64,000 nt of DNA. Origin: an uncultured Duncaniella sp. (GTDB taxonomy: Bacteria; Bacteroidota; Bacteroidia; Bacteroidales; Muribaculaceae). The stretch covers positions 16,099 to 80,098 of the forward strand of contig CAJTMJ010000016.1 in assembly GCA_910577335.1 (NCBI GenBank). Reading direction: 5' to 3'. Positions 18,503 to 29,600 of the stretch are shown here, in pieces. A program made the position numbers and the translations under genes. The notes below the pieces were generated by a model that was not told the origin of the DNA, did no database searches, and worked only from the letters and a program-made list of their open reading frames with translations. Every line of letters starts with the position of its first letter. The stretch's first letter is position 1.

Positions 18503-20575
18503 ATGAAAAAATATTTTATAGGATTGCTTGCTATGGCTGCTTCCATGCAGCTCAGTGCTGAATATCTCTTTGATACACCTCTTTATGGTGCGGCATATTA
18601 TCATGAATATATGCCATACGAACGTCTTGACAAGGACATTGCCATGATGAAGGAGGCTGGACTTAATGTCGTGCGTGTCGGAGAGTCATCGTGGGGTCTG
18701 TTTGAGCCTCAGGAAGGGAAATTCAATTTTGAGTGGATGGATACCATCTTGGATAAGTTTCATGCCGCAGGTATCAAGGTAATACTCGGCACACCCACTT
18801 ATTCCATCCCCGCATGGCTTGCGCATAAGCATCCCGAGGTATTGTCAGACAAAATGAATGGCGAGAAGTCGCATTATGGAATCCGTCAGAATATGGATTT
18901 TACTAATCCGACATATATGTTCTACAGCGAGCGTATAATTCGCAAAATGATGGAGCGTTATGCCAAACATCCTGCCGTAATAGGCTATCAGGTCGATAAC
19001 GAACTTGAATCAAGAGGTGTCAACAACCGTGATTACTTTATCGGCTTCCGTAATTATATAAAGGATAAGTTTGGCGGCGACCTTAATCTCCTGACAAAAG
19101 AGTGGGGGATGAACTATTGGGGAATGAATATAAATAGCTGGGAGGAATTTTACGAACGTGATGGCGTCACCAATCCTTCATATAAGAATGAGTGGGAACG
19201 CTATAACCGTAAAAGGATTGCTGAATTTTTGAATTGGCAGTGCGATATTGTGAACGAATACAAGCGCCCCGACCAGTTCGTGACACATTGCTTCATGCCG
19301 GCGTTTCATAATGTGGATCAGGTGGAGTCATTCAAGCAGATGACCTATCCCGCAATCAATGTATATCACGGTGTGCAGGACGGACAGGACGGACAAATGA
19401 TAGCTTACGCCGGTGACTATATGAGAACTGTGGCTGGCAATAACTATCTCATCACAGAGACCAACGCTCAGGGTACCGGCTGGGATTCAAAGAGCCAATA
19501 TCCCCCTTATGACAACCAATTGCGTCAGAATGTGTATTCCCATTACGCTGCCGGAGCCAACATGGTGGAGTATTGGCATTGGGCTACTCTTCATTACGGA
19601 CAGGAAACATATTGGCGCGGGGTGATAGGTCATGACCTTGAACCCAACAGGGTCTATAAGGAATTTCAGCGTACTGCCGGTGAGCTTTCAAAAATCGGCA
19701 AGGATATTGTTAATCTGAAGAAGGATAATAAGGTAGCCATACTCTATAGCCATGATTCGCATCATGCTCTCGAATTTATGCCTTATTCTAATGGAGGCGG
19801 TTATCCTACCACTGCCAACTATCCCGTGCATCTCGCTCACAGAGCTCTTTATACTCAGAACATAGAGACAGATATTGTACCCTGTGATAAAATGAGAGAT
19901 TTCAGCAAGTATTCTATGCTTGTCATACCTCCGCTCTATGTGGCTGACGACAGTTTGCTTATGGCTATTGATAAGTTTGTTCATGACGGCGGCACAGTTG
20001 TGATGATGCATAAGAGCGCTTATTGCAATGAACATTCCGCAGTTCGTCCTGTGTGTGCTCCCGGTCCGTTGCGTAAGGCTTGCGGATTCTATTATCAGGA
20101 ATACTCCACCATTCACGATATGAAGCTTCGTGACAATGCGTTCGGATTAGGTGACAATAACAGTATCGGCACATGGTATGAATTCCTTGTCCCGGAGACC
20201 GCTAAACCTCTTGCTTATGCCGACCATCCTTTCTTTGGTCAATGGCCCGCTATTACTGAAAATAATTATGGTAAAGGTAAACTCTACTATATAGGCACAT
20301 ATCCCTCTCAGGCATTGATCGATAAGATTGTAAGGCTCGCAGCCGTCGAAAAGGGTCTGATAGCTGACGATGAGTATCGTTTCCCGGTGATTATGCGCTC
20401 AGGTGTCAATGGTAAGGGCAAGGAGATTAACTATCTCTTCAATTATAGCAGCTCTCCGGTCACTGTGGAGCATCGCCGTGCGGCATCAGTTGATCTGCTT
20501 ACCGGTAAGACCGTTAACCAAGGTGACAGCATAACAGTGGGTCCGTGGGATGTCGCTATATTGCGTAAAAAGTAG
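18503..20575 (+). CDS. GH42 beta-galactosidase
   Basis: A 690-residue protein with a signal peptide (cleavage near LSAEY), so periplasmic. The catalytic TIM barrel begins with YGAAYYHEYMPYERLDKDIAMMKEAG, typical of GH42. The acid/base is Glu167 in VDNELES and the nucleophile is Glu319 in ITETNAQG. A beta-galactosidase trimerisation (flavodoxin-like) domain follows at ~395-610, then a small C-terminal beta domain ending in WDVAILRKK. It would remove terminal beta-galactose from imported oligosaccharides. It sits 42 nt after GH43 and 25 nt before GH2 in one apparent operon. GH42 is less usual than GH2 in Bacteroidota glycan loci. Confidence 0.92.
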   Translation: MKKYFIGLLAMAASMQLSAEYLFDTPLYGAAYYHEYMPYERLDKDIAMMKEAGLNVVRVGESSWGLFEPQEGKFNFEWMDTILDKFHAAGIKVILGTPTYSIPAWLAHKHPEVLSDKMNGEKSHYGIRQNMDFTNPTYMFYSERIIRKMMERYAKHPAVIGYQVDNELESRGVNNRDYFIGFRNYIKDKFGGDLNLLTKEWGMNYWGMNINSWEEFYERDGVTNPSYKNEWERYNRKRIAEFLNWQCDIVNEYKRPDQFVTHCFMPAFHNVDQVESFKQMTYPAINVYHGVQDGQDGQMIAYAGDYMRTVAGNNYLITETNAQGTGWDSKSQYPPYDNQLRQNVYSHYAAGANMVEYWHWATLHYGQETYWRGVIGHDLEPNRVYKEFQRTAGELSKIGKDIVNLKKDNKVAILYSHDSHHALEFMPYSNGGGYPTTANYPVHLAHRALYTQNIETDIVPCDKMRDFSKYSMLVIPPLYVADDSLLMAIDKFVHDGGTVVMMHKSAYCNEHSAVRPVCAPGPLRKACGFYYQEYSTIHDMKLRDNAFGLGDNNSIGTWYEFLVPETAKPLAYADHPFFGQWPAITENNYGKGKLYYIGTYPSQALIDKIVRLAAVEKGLIADDEYRFPVIMRSGVNGKGKEINYLFNYSSSPVTVEHRRAASVDLLTGKTVNQGDSITVGPWDVAILRKK

Positions 20576-20600
20576 CAACTGATAATACCTGTATAGCAAA

Positions 20601-23351
20601 ATGAAGCATCGTATTTCAGCGATAATAATAACTCTGTTCGCAGGTGTGTTGGCGGTGTTTGCCGGCAACATACCTCCGCAGACCGTGAGGCATTATCTGT
20701 CGGGAATTGACAAAGACAGTGATGTCAAATGGGATTTTATGTGCAGTTCCGGTCGTAACAGCGGAAAATGGGCGCAGATAAAAGTTCCTTCGTGTTGGGA
20801 AACTCAAGGCTTCGGCACATATTATTATGGCTGGGAAGAGCCTAAGGAGTCGGATGAGACCGGATATTACCGCCATAAATTCTTTGCCGATAAGGCTTGG
20901 AAAGGTAATGACGTTAGCCTTGTTTTTGAAGGTAGCATGACCGATACCGAGGTTAAACTTAATGGTAAGAAGGTCGGTGATACACATGAGGGCGGTTTCT
21001 ATAGGTTTTCTTATGATCTGTCTGACCGTCTGAACTACGGCAAGGAAAATCTGCTTGAAGTGAAAGTCCGCAAATGTCCGGCTGACAGTTCGATATATCG
21101 TGCCGAACGTCAGACTGACTTTTGGCTTTTCGGAGGTATATATCGCCCGGTATATCTTGAGATAAAGCCGTTGCAGCATATAGAATCGCTCGCTGTTGAT
21201 GCCCGTGCCGACGGCTCACTTGCGGTGTGTCCTGTGGTTTCTCGGAAAAATCCCGGAAACGTAAGGGTACGTGTTGAAACGCTTGACGGCAAACAGGTAT
21301 TGGCTACCGTCACAGGAAATGCCGGGGACACGCTGCGCACAAAGGTAACCGGTGTTAAGCCTTGGACCCAAGAGCATCCGGTGCTTTATCGTGTCGTGGC
21401 TGAACTTGTTGGCAAGAATGGTGCGGTAAAGCATCAGGTGGATGAAAAAATCGGTTTCCGCACAGTGGAATTTCGTCCCGCCGACGGTTTCTATCTGAAC
21501 GGATGTCGTATAATATTTAAAGGTGTCAACCGCCACTGTTTCCATCCTGAGAGCGGACGAACACTCTCCCGTGACATCTCTCTTGCCGATGCGGAGCTTA
21601 TAAAGGATATGAATATGAACGCCGTTCGCATGTCTCACTATCCCCCTGACAAGGATTTCCTTGAGATATGTGACTCTATAGGTCTGCTCGTGATTGACGA
21701 ACTGTGCAGCTGGCAGAAAAAGTATGATACAGGTGTGGCTCGCCGTCTTGCAAAATCAGTTGTAGAGCGTGACCGCAATCATCCTTCGATAGTTCTTTGG
21801 GCTAACGGTAACGAGGGTGGATGGAACACTGATGTTGATGACGACTATAAGCTGTATGATCTCCAGCAACGGTTTGTAATGCATCCTTGGGAACGTTTTC
21901 GTGGCACTGACACCAAGCATTATCCAGATTATAATTATGTGGTGAACTCTGCAATCTATGACAATGATGTTTTCTACCCGACAGAGTTTATGCATGGTGT
22001 GTTTGACGGTGGTGCAGCTGCATCGTTGCGTGATTTCTGGGATGTGATGATGAAGCATCGTGCTCCGGCAGGAGGATTTATATGGGCGTTGCTCGACGAA
22101 GGTCTTGTGCGCTCGGATATGAACGACAGCATCGATTGCCGTTATGATCTTGCCCCCGACGGCATAGTCGGTCCGCATCGTGAGAAGGAGGGAAGCTTCT
22201 ATGCAGTTAAGGATATATGGTCTCCGGTACGTATTGTAAACCGAGTTCTTACCGAGTCTCCCGAACTTGAGCTGCGTATAGAGAACGATTATATGTTCAC
22301 CAATTTGTCAGAGTGTGGTTTCAGTTATACGCTGTGTGACATTTCCAATAATAATAAAGGTGGATTTGAGCAGACAGTAGTGACTGAGGGCAATCTCCCA
22401 TCGCCTGAAATACTTCCCGGCGAGCGTCGAGAGGTTCGTTTCACTCTCCCTGACGGATGGTATAACCATGACCTGATTGCGATTTCTGTCACTGACCCTC
22501 ACGGTCGGCACATATACACTTATAACAGTCCGCTTGGTAATGACCGTTTGCAGAAACGTCTGAAAAATGTCGGAACTCCCGGAGCGGTTGAAATGAGGGA
22601 GAATGATACCTTCATCACAATCGTTCAGGACGGTAAGTCATACAAATTCAGTAAGGTCACAGGACGATTGGAGGGGATAGACACACCCAAAGGTCATATC
22701 TCGCTTCAAGGTTTCCCGGCAATAGCTACCTCCGGCAATAAGTTTAAGGAACTTGTCTGCTACCGTGATGGCGACACATACGTGGTCGAGCCTCGTTTTG
22801 ATGACAGGCAATGGATAAAATGGATATTCTCACCGTCCGACGCTCCGAGGATAGATTACAATTTCTCTGTTGACGGCGAGGTCGATTATATAGGTGTCGG
22901 ATTTGACTATCCGGAAGAAAAGATCCTTGCTATGGAATGGATTGGCAACGGTCCTTATCGTGTGTGGAAAAACCGTCTTGACGGTGTTACTTTCGGACGA
23001 CACTTTAAGGAATACAACAACACTGTCACCGGTGAATCTTGGGATTACCCCGAATTCAAGGGCTATCATTCAGATTGCAGGGCTGTCACGGTGAAGACCT
23101 CCGAAGGTGATTTTACCCTCGTGCCTTCTCGCTCAGGACTTTTCTTCCAGATGCTGACTCCGCAAAGCCCGAAGTTTGCCGGAAAGGGACATACAGTGCC
23201 TCCATTCCCGAAATCAAGCCTTGGATTCATGTCTGCAATTCCTGCCATCGGCACGAAATTCCAATCTCCTGCACAACTCGGTCCCTCCGGACAGAAGAAT
23301 ATGCAGCTTAACTATGTGCCATTCAGTGGCAGCATCTATCTTATTTTATAA
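20601..23351 (+). CDS. GH2 beta-galactosidase
   Basis: A 916-residue secreted enzyme (signal peptide to ~AVFAG, then the GH2 layout). Domains: jelly-roll sugar-binding (~40-200), Ig-like (~205-300), TIM barrel (~300-560; acid/base Glu405 in NGNEGG, nucleophile Glu462 in PTEFMHG), and C-terminal beta domains including a Bgal_small_N-like part (~640-910). GFRTVEFRPADGFYLNG and GVNRH are classic GH2 signatures. In Bacteroides xyloglucan loci a GH2 enzyme removes the galactose branch. It lies between GH42 and GH29, so the locus carries two beta-galactosidase families. Confidence 0.92.
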   Translation: MKHRISAIIITLFAGVLAVFAGNIPPQTVRHYLSGIDKDSDVKWDFMCSSGRNSGKWAQIKVPSCWETQGFGTYYYGWEEPKESDETGYYRHKFFADKAWKGNDVSLVFEGSMTDTEVKLNGKKVGDTHEGGFYRFSYDLSDRLNYGKENLLEVKVRKCPADSSIYRAERQTDFWLFGGIYRPVYLEIKPLQHIESLAVDARADGSLAVCPVVSRKNPGNVRVRVETLDGKQVLATVTGNAGDTLRTKVTGVKPWTQEHPVLYRVVAELVGKNGAVKHQVDEKIGFRTVEFRPADGFYLNGCRIIFKGVNRHCFHPESGRTLSRDISLADAELIKDMNMNAVRMSHYPPDKDFLEICDSIGLLVIDELCSWQKKYDTGVARRLAKSVVERDRNHPSIVLWANGNEGGWNTDVDDDYKLYDLQQRFVMHPWERFRGTDTKHYPDYNYVVNSAIYDNDVFYPTEFMHGVFDGGAAASLRDFWDVMMKHRAPAGGFIWALLDEGLVRSDMNDSIDCRYDLAPDGIVGPHREKEGSFYAVKDIWSPVRIVNRVLTESPELELRIENDYMFTNLSECGFSYTLCDISNNNKGGFEQTVVTEGNLPSPEILPGERREVRFTLPDGWYNHDLIAISVTDPHGRHIYTYNSPLGNDRLQKRLKNVGTPGAVEMRENDTFITIVQDGKSYKFSKVTGRLEGIDTPKGHISLQGFPAIATSGNKFKELVCYRDGDTYVVEPRFDDRQWIKWIFSPSDAPRIDYNFSVDGEVDYIGVGFDYPEEKILAMEWIGNGPYRVWKNRLDGVTFGRHFKEYNNTVTGESWDYPEFKGYHSDCRAVTVKTSEGDFTLVPSRSGLFFQMLTPQSPKFAGKGHTVPPFPKSSLGFMSAIPAIGTKFQSPAQLGPSGQKNMQLNYVPFSGSIYLIL

Positions 23352-23386
23352 AAATCTTAAATCGGATAATCTAAAACCTTAAAACA

Positions 23387-24994
23387 ATGATACAAAACAA
23401 ACTACGCAGTCTTACTGTGACTATGGCGGCTTTGGCTTGCAGTGCCACATCTTTCGCACAGCGTGAACCTGCCGAACAGGGAAAATTTTCTCCTACATGG
23501 GAGTCTTTGTCGCAATACGAAACACCTGAATGGTTCCGTGATGCGAAATTTGGTATATGGGCGCACTGGGGTCCCCAATGTCAGCCTGAGACTGGCGACT
23601 GGTATGCGCGCGGCATGTATGAGGAAGGCGGTCGAGCTTACAAGGCACATTTGGAGAAATACGGACATCCGTCGGAATTCGGATTCAAGGATGTGATAAA
23701 TGAATGGAAAGCCGACAAATGGGATCCTGAAAAGCTTGTTGCACTCTATAAAAGGGTAGGTGCGCAATACTTTTTCGCAATGGGTAACCATCATGACAAT
23801 ATGGACCTTTGGGACAGCAAATATCAGAAATGGAATTCTGTAAATATGGGTCCCAAAAGAGACATTCTTGCCGAATGGGAAAAGGCTGCCCGCAAGTTCG
23901 GTCTTCCTTTCGGTGTAAGTATCCATTCCTCACATGCGTGGACTTGGTATGAGACTGCGCAAGGTGCTGATAAGGCTGGTTCTCACGCAGGTATATCATA
24001 CGATGCCCGAGTGGTGACCAAAGAGGATGGCAAAGGTAAATGGTGGGAAGGCTATGATCCTCAGGAACTGTATGTTCAGAAACATTCCATCAGTCATGGC
24101 TGGACTTGGGACTGGGCTGAGGGTACCTCAGTTCCTTCACAGGAATATTACGATAATTTCTTCAACCGCACTGTCGATATGATCAATCGTTATAACCCTG
24201 ACTTGGTATATTTCGATGACAGTGTGCTCCCATTCTGGCCCATTGACAATACAGGTCTCGATGTAGTGGCGCATTATTACAACAGAAACATGCGCTTGCA
24301 CGATGGCAAACTGTCAGCCGTTGTATTCGGTAAGAAACTTCAGGATAAGCATAAAGAGGCTATCGTATGGGATGTTGAGAAAGGTGTACCCTCTGAGGGA
24401 CAAGCTAAACCTTGGCAGACATGTACTTGTCTCGGCAACTGGCATTACGACCGTTCATGCTATGTTGACAATTGGTATAAGTCAGCCAAAACCGTTGTGC
24501 AGATGCTTGTTGACATCGTGAGCAAGAACGGAAACATGCTTCTCAGTGTCCCCGTCAAAGGTAACGGTACTATTGACGATAAGGAAGAAAAAATCCTTGA
24601 GGATATAGCTGCTTGGATGGATGTGAACAAGGAAGGTATTTTCGGCACACGTCCTTGGGCGGTATATGGCGAAGGTCCCTCTACCGAGACTGTTATACCT
24701 CTTGACGGTCCCGGTTTCAACGAGTCAAAAAATGCTCCTTATACATCAGCCGACATCCGCTTCGTGGAAAAGAACGGTGCTATTTACGCTCATGTGCTCG
24801 AATGGCCCGCTGACGGTAAGGTCGTGATAAAGTCACTTGCAGCCGGCAATCCGCTTTACAAAGGTAAGATCAAAAAAGTTGAGCTCCTCGGAGCCGGTAA
24901 GGTTAGCCATCGCCGTACTTCTGACGGACTTGTGGTCAATCTCCCTGCCAACAAAAAACCTAATGACATATCACTCGTTCTTAAAATCAGATAA
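23387..24994 (+). CDS. GH29 alpha-L-fucosidase
   Basis: A 535-residue protein with a signal peptide (cleavage near SFAQ). The GH29 barrel starts with WFRDAKFGIWAHWGPQ and includes GNHHDNMDLWDSK; the likely nucleophile is Asp277 in VYFDDS. A C-terminal beta-sandwich occupies ~430-535. It would remove terminal alpha-L-fucose, such as the fucose capping galactose in fucosylated xyloglucan side chains. It lies 35 nt after GH2 and 13 nt before the esterase gene. Full length; linkage preference cannot be read from sequence. Confidence 0.93.
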   Translation: MIQNKLRSLTVTMAALACSATSFAQREPAEQGKFSPTWESLSQYETPEWFRDAKFGIWAHWGPQCQPETGDWYARGMYEEGGRAYKAHLEKYGHPSEFGFKDVINEWKADKWDPEKLVALYKRVGAQYFFAMGNHHDNMDLWDSKYQKWNSVNMGPKRDILAEWEKAARKFGLPFGVSIHSSHAWTWYETAQGADKAGSHAGISYDARVVTKEDGKGKWWEGYDPQELYVQKHSISHGWTWDWAEGTSVPSQEYYDNFFNRTVDMINRYNPDLVYFDDSVLPFWPIDNTGLDVVAHYYNRNMRLHDGKLSAVVFGKKLQDKHKEAIVWDVEKGVPSEGQAKPWQTCTCLGNWHYDRSCYVDNWYKSAKTVVQMLVDIVSKNGNMLLSVPVKGNGTIDDKEEKILEDIAAWMDVNKEGIFGTRPWAVYGEGPSTETVIPLDGPGFNESKNAPYTSADIRFVEKNGAIYAHVLEWPADGKVVIKSLAAGNPLYKGKIKKVELLGAGKVSHRRTSDGLVVNLPANKKPNDISLVLKIR

Positions 24995-25007
24995 TTAAGA
25001 CGTTACA

Positions 25008-26444
25008 ATGAAAAGCTATATACTCACCGGCGTGGCTATGATGATGGCCCTATCGGCAAGTGCCGAGATTGAATTGCCGGATATTTTCAGTGACAATATG
25101 GTGCTCCAGCAGCAATCCGATGCCAAACTTTGGGGTTGGAGCACTCCGATGTCCACTATTACAGTGAAGCCCGACTGGAGCGATAAATCCTATACCGCCA
25201 AGGCTGATGCTTCAGGTCGTTGGGAATTGGCTGTTGCAACCCCGGAGGCAAGTTACGCTCCGCACACCATCTCATTCAAAGGTGACAACTCGGATATAGA
25301 GCTTAAAAACATCCTTATCGGTGAAGTGTGGTTCTGCTCGGGACAGTCAAATATGGAAATGCCCTTAAAAGGCTTCTGGTGTCAGCCCGTGGAGAATGGT
25401 GGTCGTGCTATAGCATATTCCGGTAAATATCCCGGCATCCGTGTGGCTACTATCAATCGTTGCGGTGAATATGAACCCCAGTCAAAGGTACCCGGCAAAT
25501 GGCAGGAAAGCAAGCCTGAGAATGCCGGAGAGTTCTCGGCTGTGGCTTATTTCTTTGCCCGCTCACTTAACGATATCCTGAATGTGCCCGTGGGTGTCAT
25601 CAACTGTTCTCTCGGCGGCAGTCAGGCTGAGGGCTGGATGCCTAAATGGCAGCTCGACAAGTACCCCGATTGCAATGTCGAGAAGGAGAAAGCCACACCT
25701 GATTCCGTGCTCCACCTTTGGGAACGAATCAATGTGATGTATAACGCCATGCTCCATCCCCTTGCAGGCTACACTGTGAAAGGTTTCCTTTGGAATCAGG
25801 GTGAGGCTAATGTCGGCCGTCATGCCACATATCCCTCACGTCTTGCCGATATGGTAAAGATATGGCGTGATGAGTGGAAGCAGGGTGAGTTACCTTTCTA
25901 TTTTGTGGAGATTCCGGCATGGAGCTATGGTAATCCCGATGGTTCAATAGCTGCGTTTTTGCGCGAGGCTCAGCACAAGGCTGCCGAAATTATCCCTAAC
26001 AGCGGTTGCATCAGCACCACCGACCTTATCTATCCTTATGAGATCAATGACATTCATGGCTCTAAAAAGGAGGAGATAGGGGAGAGACTTGCGTTCCTCG
26101 CTGCAAATCGCACTTATGACATAAAAGGTATTGACACAGAGTACCCCAAATTTAAATCCGTGGATTTCCATGGAAACAAGGCTATAATCCATCTTGACAA
26201 CATAGAAAACGGTCTTACTCCGAATGCGGAGCTTGACGGATTTGAAGTTGCCGGTGAGGATAAGGTGTTTTATCCTGCACAGGCAAAAGAGCTTTGGTAT
26301 AACAGGGCTATCGAGGTGTCATCTGACAAGGTACCTGAGATAAAGTCTGTACGCTATTGTTTCAAGAACTTCTCGATAGGTAACATTCATAACCTTAAAG
26401 GTCTTCCATTGGTTCCATTCCGCACAGATGACTGGGCTGAATAA
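25008..26444 (+). CDS. Secreted SGNH esterase (sialate O-acetylesterase family)
   Basis: A 478-residue periplasmic protein with a signal peptide (MKSYILTGVAMMMALSASA) and a small N-terminal beta domain. The SGNH/SASA esterase domain has nucleophile Ser114 in CSGQSNMEMP, the oxyanion NCSLGGSQAEGW and the block III-like WNQGEANV. The C-terminal catalytic Asp/His pair probably lies in the YEINDIHGSKKEEIGERLA segment. The family name refers to sialic acid, but members in plant-glycan loci remove acetyl groups from xyloglucan galactose or other hemicelluloses. Nothing nearby suggests sialic acid use, so a plant-glycan acetylesterase is the better call. It is the last gene before the second promoter region. 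Confidence 0.88.
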   Translation: MKSYILTGVAMMMALSASAEIELPDIFSDNMVLQQQSDAKLWGWSTPMSTITVKPDWSDKSYTAKADASGRWELAVATPEASYAPHTISFKGDNSDIELKNILIGEVWFCSGQSNMEMPLKGFWCQPVENGGRAIAYSGKYPGIRVATINRCGEYEPQSKVPGKWQESKPENAGEFSAVAYFFARSLNDILNVPVGVINCSLGGSQAEGWMPKWQLDKYPDCNVEKEKATPDSVLHLWERINVMYNAMLHPLAGYTVKGFLWNQGEANVGRHATYPSRLADMVKIWRDEWKQGELPFYFVEIPAWSYGNPDGSIAAFLREAQHKAAEIIPNSGCISTTDLIYPYEINDIHGSKKEEIGERLAFLAANRTYDIKGIDTEYPKFKSVDFHGNKAIIHLDNIENGLTPNAELDGFEVAGEDKVFYPAQAKELWYNRAIEVSSDKVPEIKSVRYCFKNFSIGNIHNLKGLPLVPFRTDDWAE

Positions 26445-26483
26445 TATGTTTAAAAACACATAATCAAACATATATTCACCTCT

Positions 26484-26593
26484 GTTAACAAAATTACATC
26501 TGTTATACAACAAAAATTAGCCTTATGGTCGTTAGCCATCTTCGGATAGTTAACAAAAATTAAATCCCGACGGCTGGACTATTGGTAATTTTG
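26484..26593 (+). promoter_or_regulatory. susC promoter with AACAAAAATTA repeats
   Basis: TAATTTTGC at 26586-26594 fits the -7 consensus, 55 nt before susC; the -33 box is poor. Upstream are three direct repeats close to AACAAAAATTA at 26487-26496, 26509-26519 and 26552-26562. A similar word precedes the GH43 promoter. They are candidate binding sites for the HTCS regulator. Confidence 0.5.
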
Positions 26594-26648
26594 CTGGCGT
26601 GAAAAATGTATAGTAACACAATAAATTTAACCTCAAATCTTATGAGCA

Positions 26649-29600
26649 ATGAGTAAACTATTTTCGCGAAAACAATTATTTCTTCGCTTCAGCGAGGCAG
26701 TGATGATAATATCTCTGTTGCTGCTCCCCGCACTCTCACTCAGTGCTGCCACCGGACCCAAAATCACCGTTTCGGGTACAGTGACATCCGAATCTGACGG
26801 TGAGCCGCTGATTGGTGTCAGTGTGTTGGTAAAGGGCACTAACGAAGGTGTCGCCACTGACATTGACGGACATTTCTCTTTAAAGGCGTCAAAAGGCGAT
26901 GTCCTGATTTTCTCTTACATCGGTTATATGACAACCGAAGTTAAGATTGAAAACAGTGTCGTTAACGTCGCTCTTAAGGACGACATGTTGAAACTTGATG
27001 ACGTAGTGGTTATCGGTTATGGTACCATGAAGCGTAGCGACATTACCGGTTCTGTGGTATCAGTCGGCGCTGATGACATCAAGAAGACCGTGGTAACCTC
27101 GGTCGATCAGGCTCTTCAGGGTCGTGCTGCCGGTGTGCAGGTGACTCAGAACTCCGGTTCACCCGGTGGTGGTATCTCGGTCGCTATCCGTGGTACCAAC
27201 TCTCTTAACGGTAACGAACCTCTTTATGTGATCGACGGTGTGGCTGTCGATGGTAAGTCATCCGACGGTAAAACCTCAGCCCTCTCTACCGTAAACCCGT
27301 CAGACATCGTGTCAATGGAAGTCCTCAAAGATGCGTCAGCAACTGCGATCTATGGTTCACGTGCTTCTAACGGTGTCGTTCTCATCACTACAAGGCGCGG
27401 TCAAGCCGGTATGACTCGTGTGACCTACGAAGGTTACTACGCTCTCCAGCAGATTCCCGAACGCCTTAAGACCATGAATCTCCGTCAATATGCGCAGCTC
27501 TACAATGAACGTGTCGAGGTGCTCGGTTGGGGCGAACGTCCTGAATTTGCCGATCCCTCTATCCTTGGTGACGGTACCGACTGGCAGAAAGAGATTTTCA
27601 ATGATGCCGGCATGTGGAATCATCAGGTGACCATCAGCGGTGGTAGCGAAGCTACACAGTTCCTTATCAGCGGTAGCTACACTGACCAAGACGGTATCGC
27701 TGTAGGTTCAGGCTTTGAACGTTTCACAGCTCGTATAAATGTCGATACCAAGGTTGCCGATTGGCTTCAGGTCGGTGCGCAGTCCTCACTGTCACGCACC
27801 AAGCGCAACAATACAATCGATGACAACAATGTCATCCTCACTGCGCTCCGCCAGCTTCCCGAAGTGCCTGCCAAGAACCCTGACGGATCTTGGGGCTATC
27901 AGGAAAACAACCAGCTCGGTATCTACTACACCAACCCTCTTGCCGATGCGCTCACCCGTGAGAACTATAACAAGGGTCTTCAGGCTTTGATTAACGCATA
28001 CGCAACCATTACCTTCATGCCCGGTCTTACCGCCCGTATCGAATACGGTGGCTCATTTGACCGTGGTAACTCCTATTATTTCCAGCCTGAGATGAAGCTT
28101 GGTCAGTTCAAGCAGACAAGCAAGAGCGAACGCTCTGCTTCAAACAGCCGTTACACCAGTTTCAAGCAGTATGTCACCTTTATGAGGGATTTTGGCAGAC
28201 ATAGCGTTAATGTTATGGCTGGTCACGAATCTCAGGAATCAAAATGGGAGAATCTTTCTGCCGCTCGTACCGGATACCTCTTTAATAACATCCATGCCAT
28301 AAACGTTGGTGACCTTAAGACTGCCACAAACGGTAGCGGTAGCGGTACATTCGCAATCGAATCATACTATGGACGTTTGAACTACAATTTTGACAATCGT
28401 TACCTTATCACAGCCACTCTCCGTGCCGATGGTTCTTCAGCATTCGGTAAAGACAATCGTTGGGGTTGGTTCCCATCTGCAGCTATCGCATGGCGATTGA
28501 AAAACGAGGCTTTCCTCAAGGATGTTATTTGGCTTTCAGATGCTAAGTTCCGTCTCGGTTGGGGTATCGTAGGTAACCAGAATGCCGGCAACTACGCTTA
28601 CGGTGCCACTATGGCAACCGTGGCTACTCCATGGGGTACAGGTTTTTATCCCGGCAAATTTGCCAACAGCAAGTTGAAATGGGAGGAAACCCATTCATAT
28701 AACGTTGGTCTTGACCTGACTTTATTCAATAATCGTATCGAGTTCATTTTCGATGCATATCTTAAGAACACCGATAACCTTCTGATGCAGGCGGCTCTTC
28801 CGGCTTATATCAGCGGTGCCATTCAGTCTCCTTGGGTAAATACCGGTGAGATGCGCAACAAAGGTTTTGAATTCACCCTTAACACTGTGAATATCTCAAA
28901 TCGTGATTTCTCATGGACCTCAGGTTTGACCTTCTCTCTGAACAGAAATAAGGTGCTTGATCTTTACACCGAAAGCACAGGTATTCAGGGTAAGATTGGC
29001 AACGATGTGTTCACATATACTACAGTCGGTAACCCCGTGGCACAGTTCTATGGCTACAAGGTGATCGGTATGTTCGAGAAAGAGAGCGACTTCTACATGA
29101 AGGATGCCAACGGTGACTTTATCCTTGATTCTACCGGTAATCCCCGCTTCGTGGCGATACCTGAAAATAAGGAGATTGCTGAAGGCACCGGTGTATGGTA
29201 TGGCGACTACATTTATGAGGATATCAACGGTGACGGTGTTATCGATGAAAAAGACCGTACATATATAGGTAATCCTGAGCCGAAATTCACATTCGGTTTC
29301 AATAACACTATTACATGGAAAGGTCTCGACTTTAACCTCTTCCTAACCGGTTCGGTTGGAAATGACGGATACAATTATCTCCTGCAAGAGCAGAGCGACC
29401 CTGCCAACCGCTGGTCAACACTCGCTTCTGTATGCGATTATGCAAAACTTGCTCTGATCGATCCCGAAGGCGGTCGTACTCTTCAAAACATGTACGTGTC
29501 AAATCCCGGTGCGACAACCTATCGTATCGACCAGTCCGCTTCCAATCAGAACTCACGTACAAGCAATGTATACGTGGAAGACGCCTCTTATCTGCGCATC

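Noticed and set aside
25008..26444. Sialic acid utilisation
   Set aside because: The esterase family name suggests it, but no sialidase, NanA/NanT or related gene is nearby; the surrounding genes point to plant hemicellulose.
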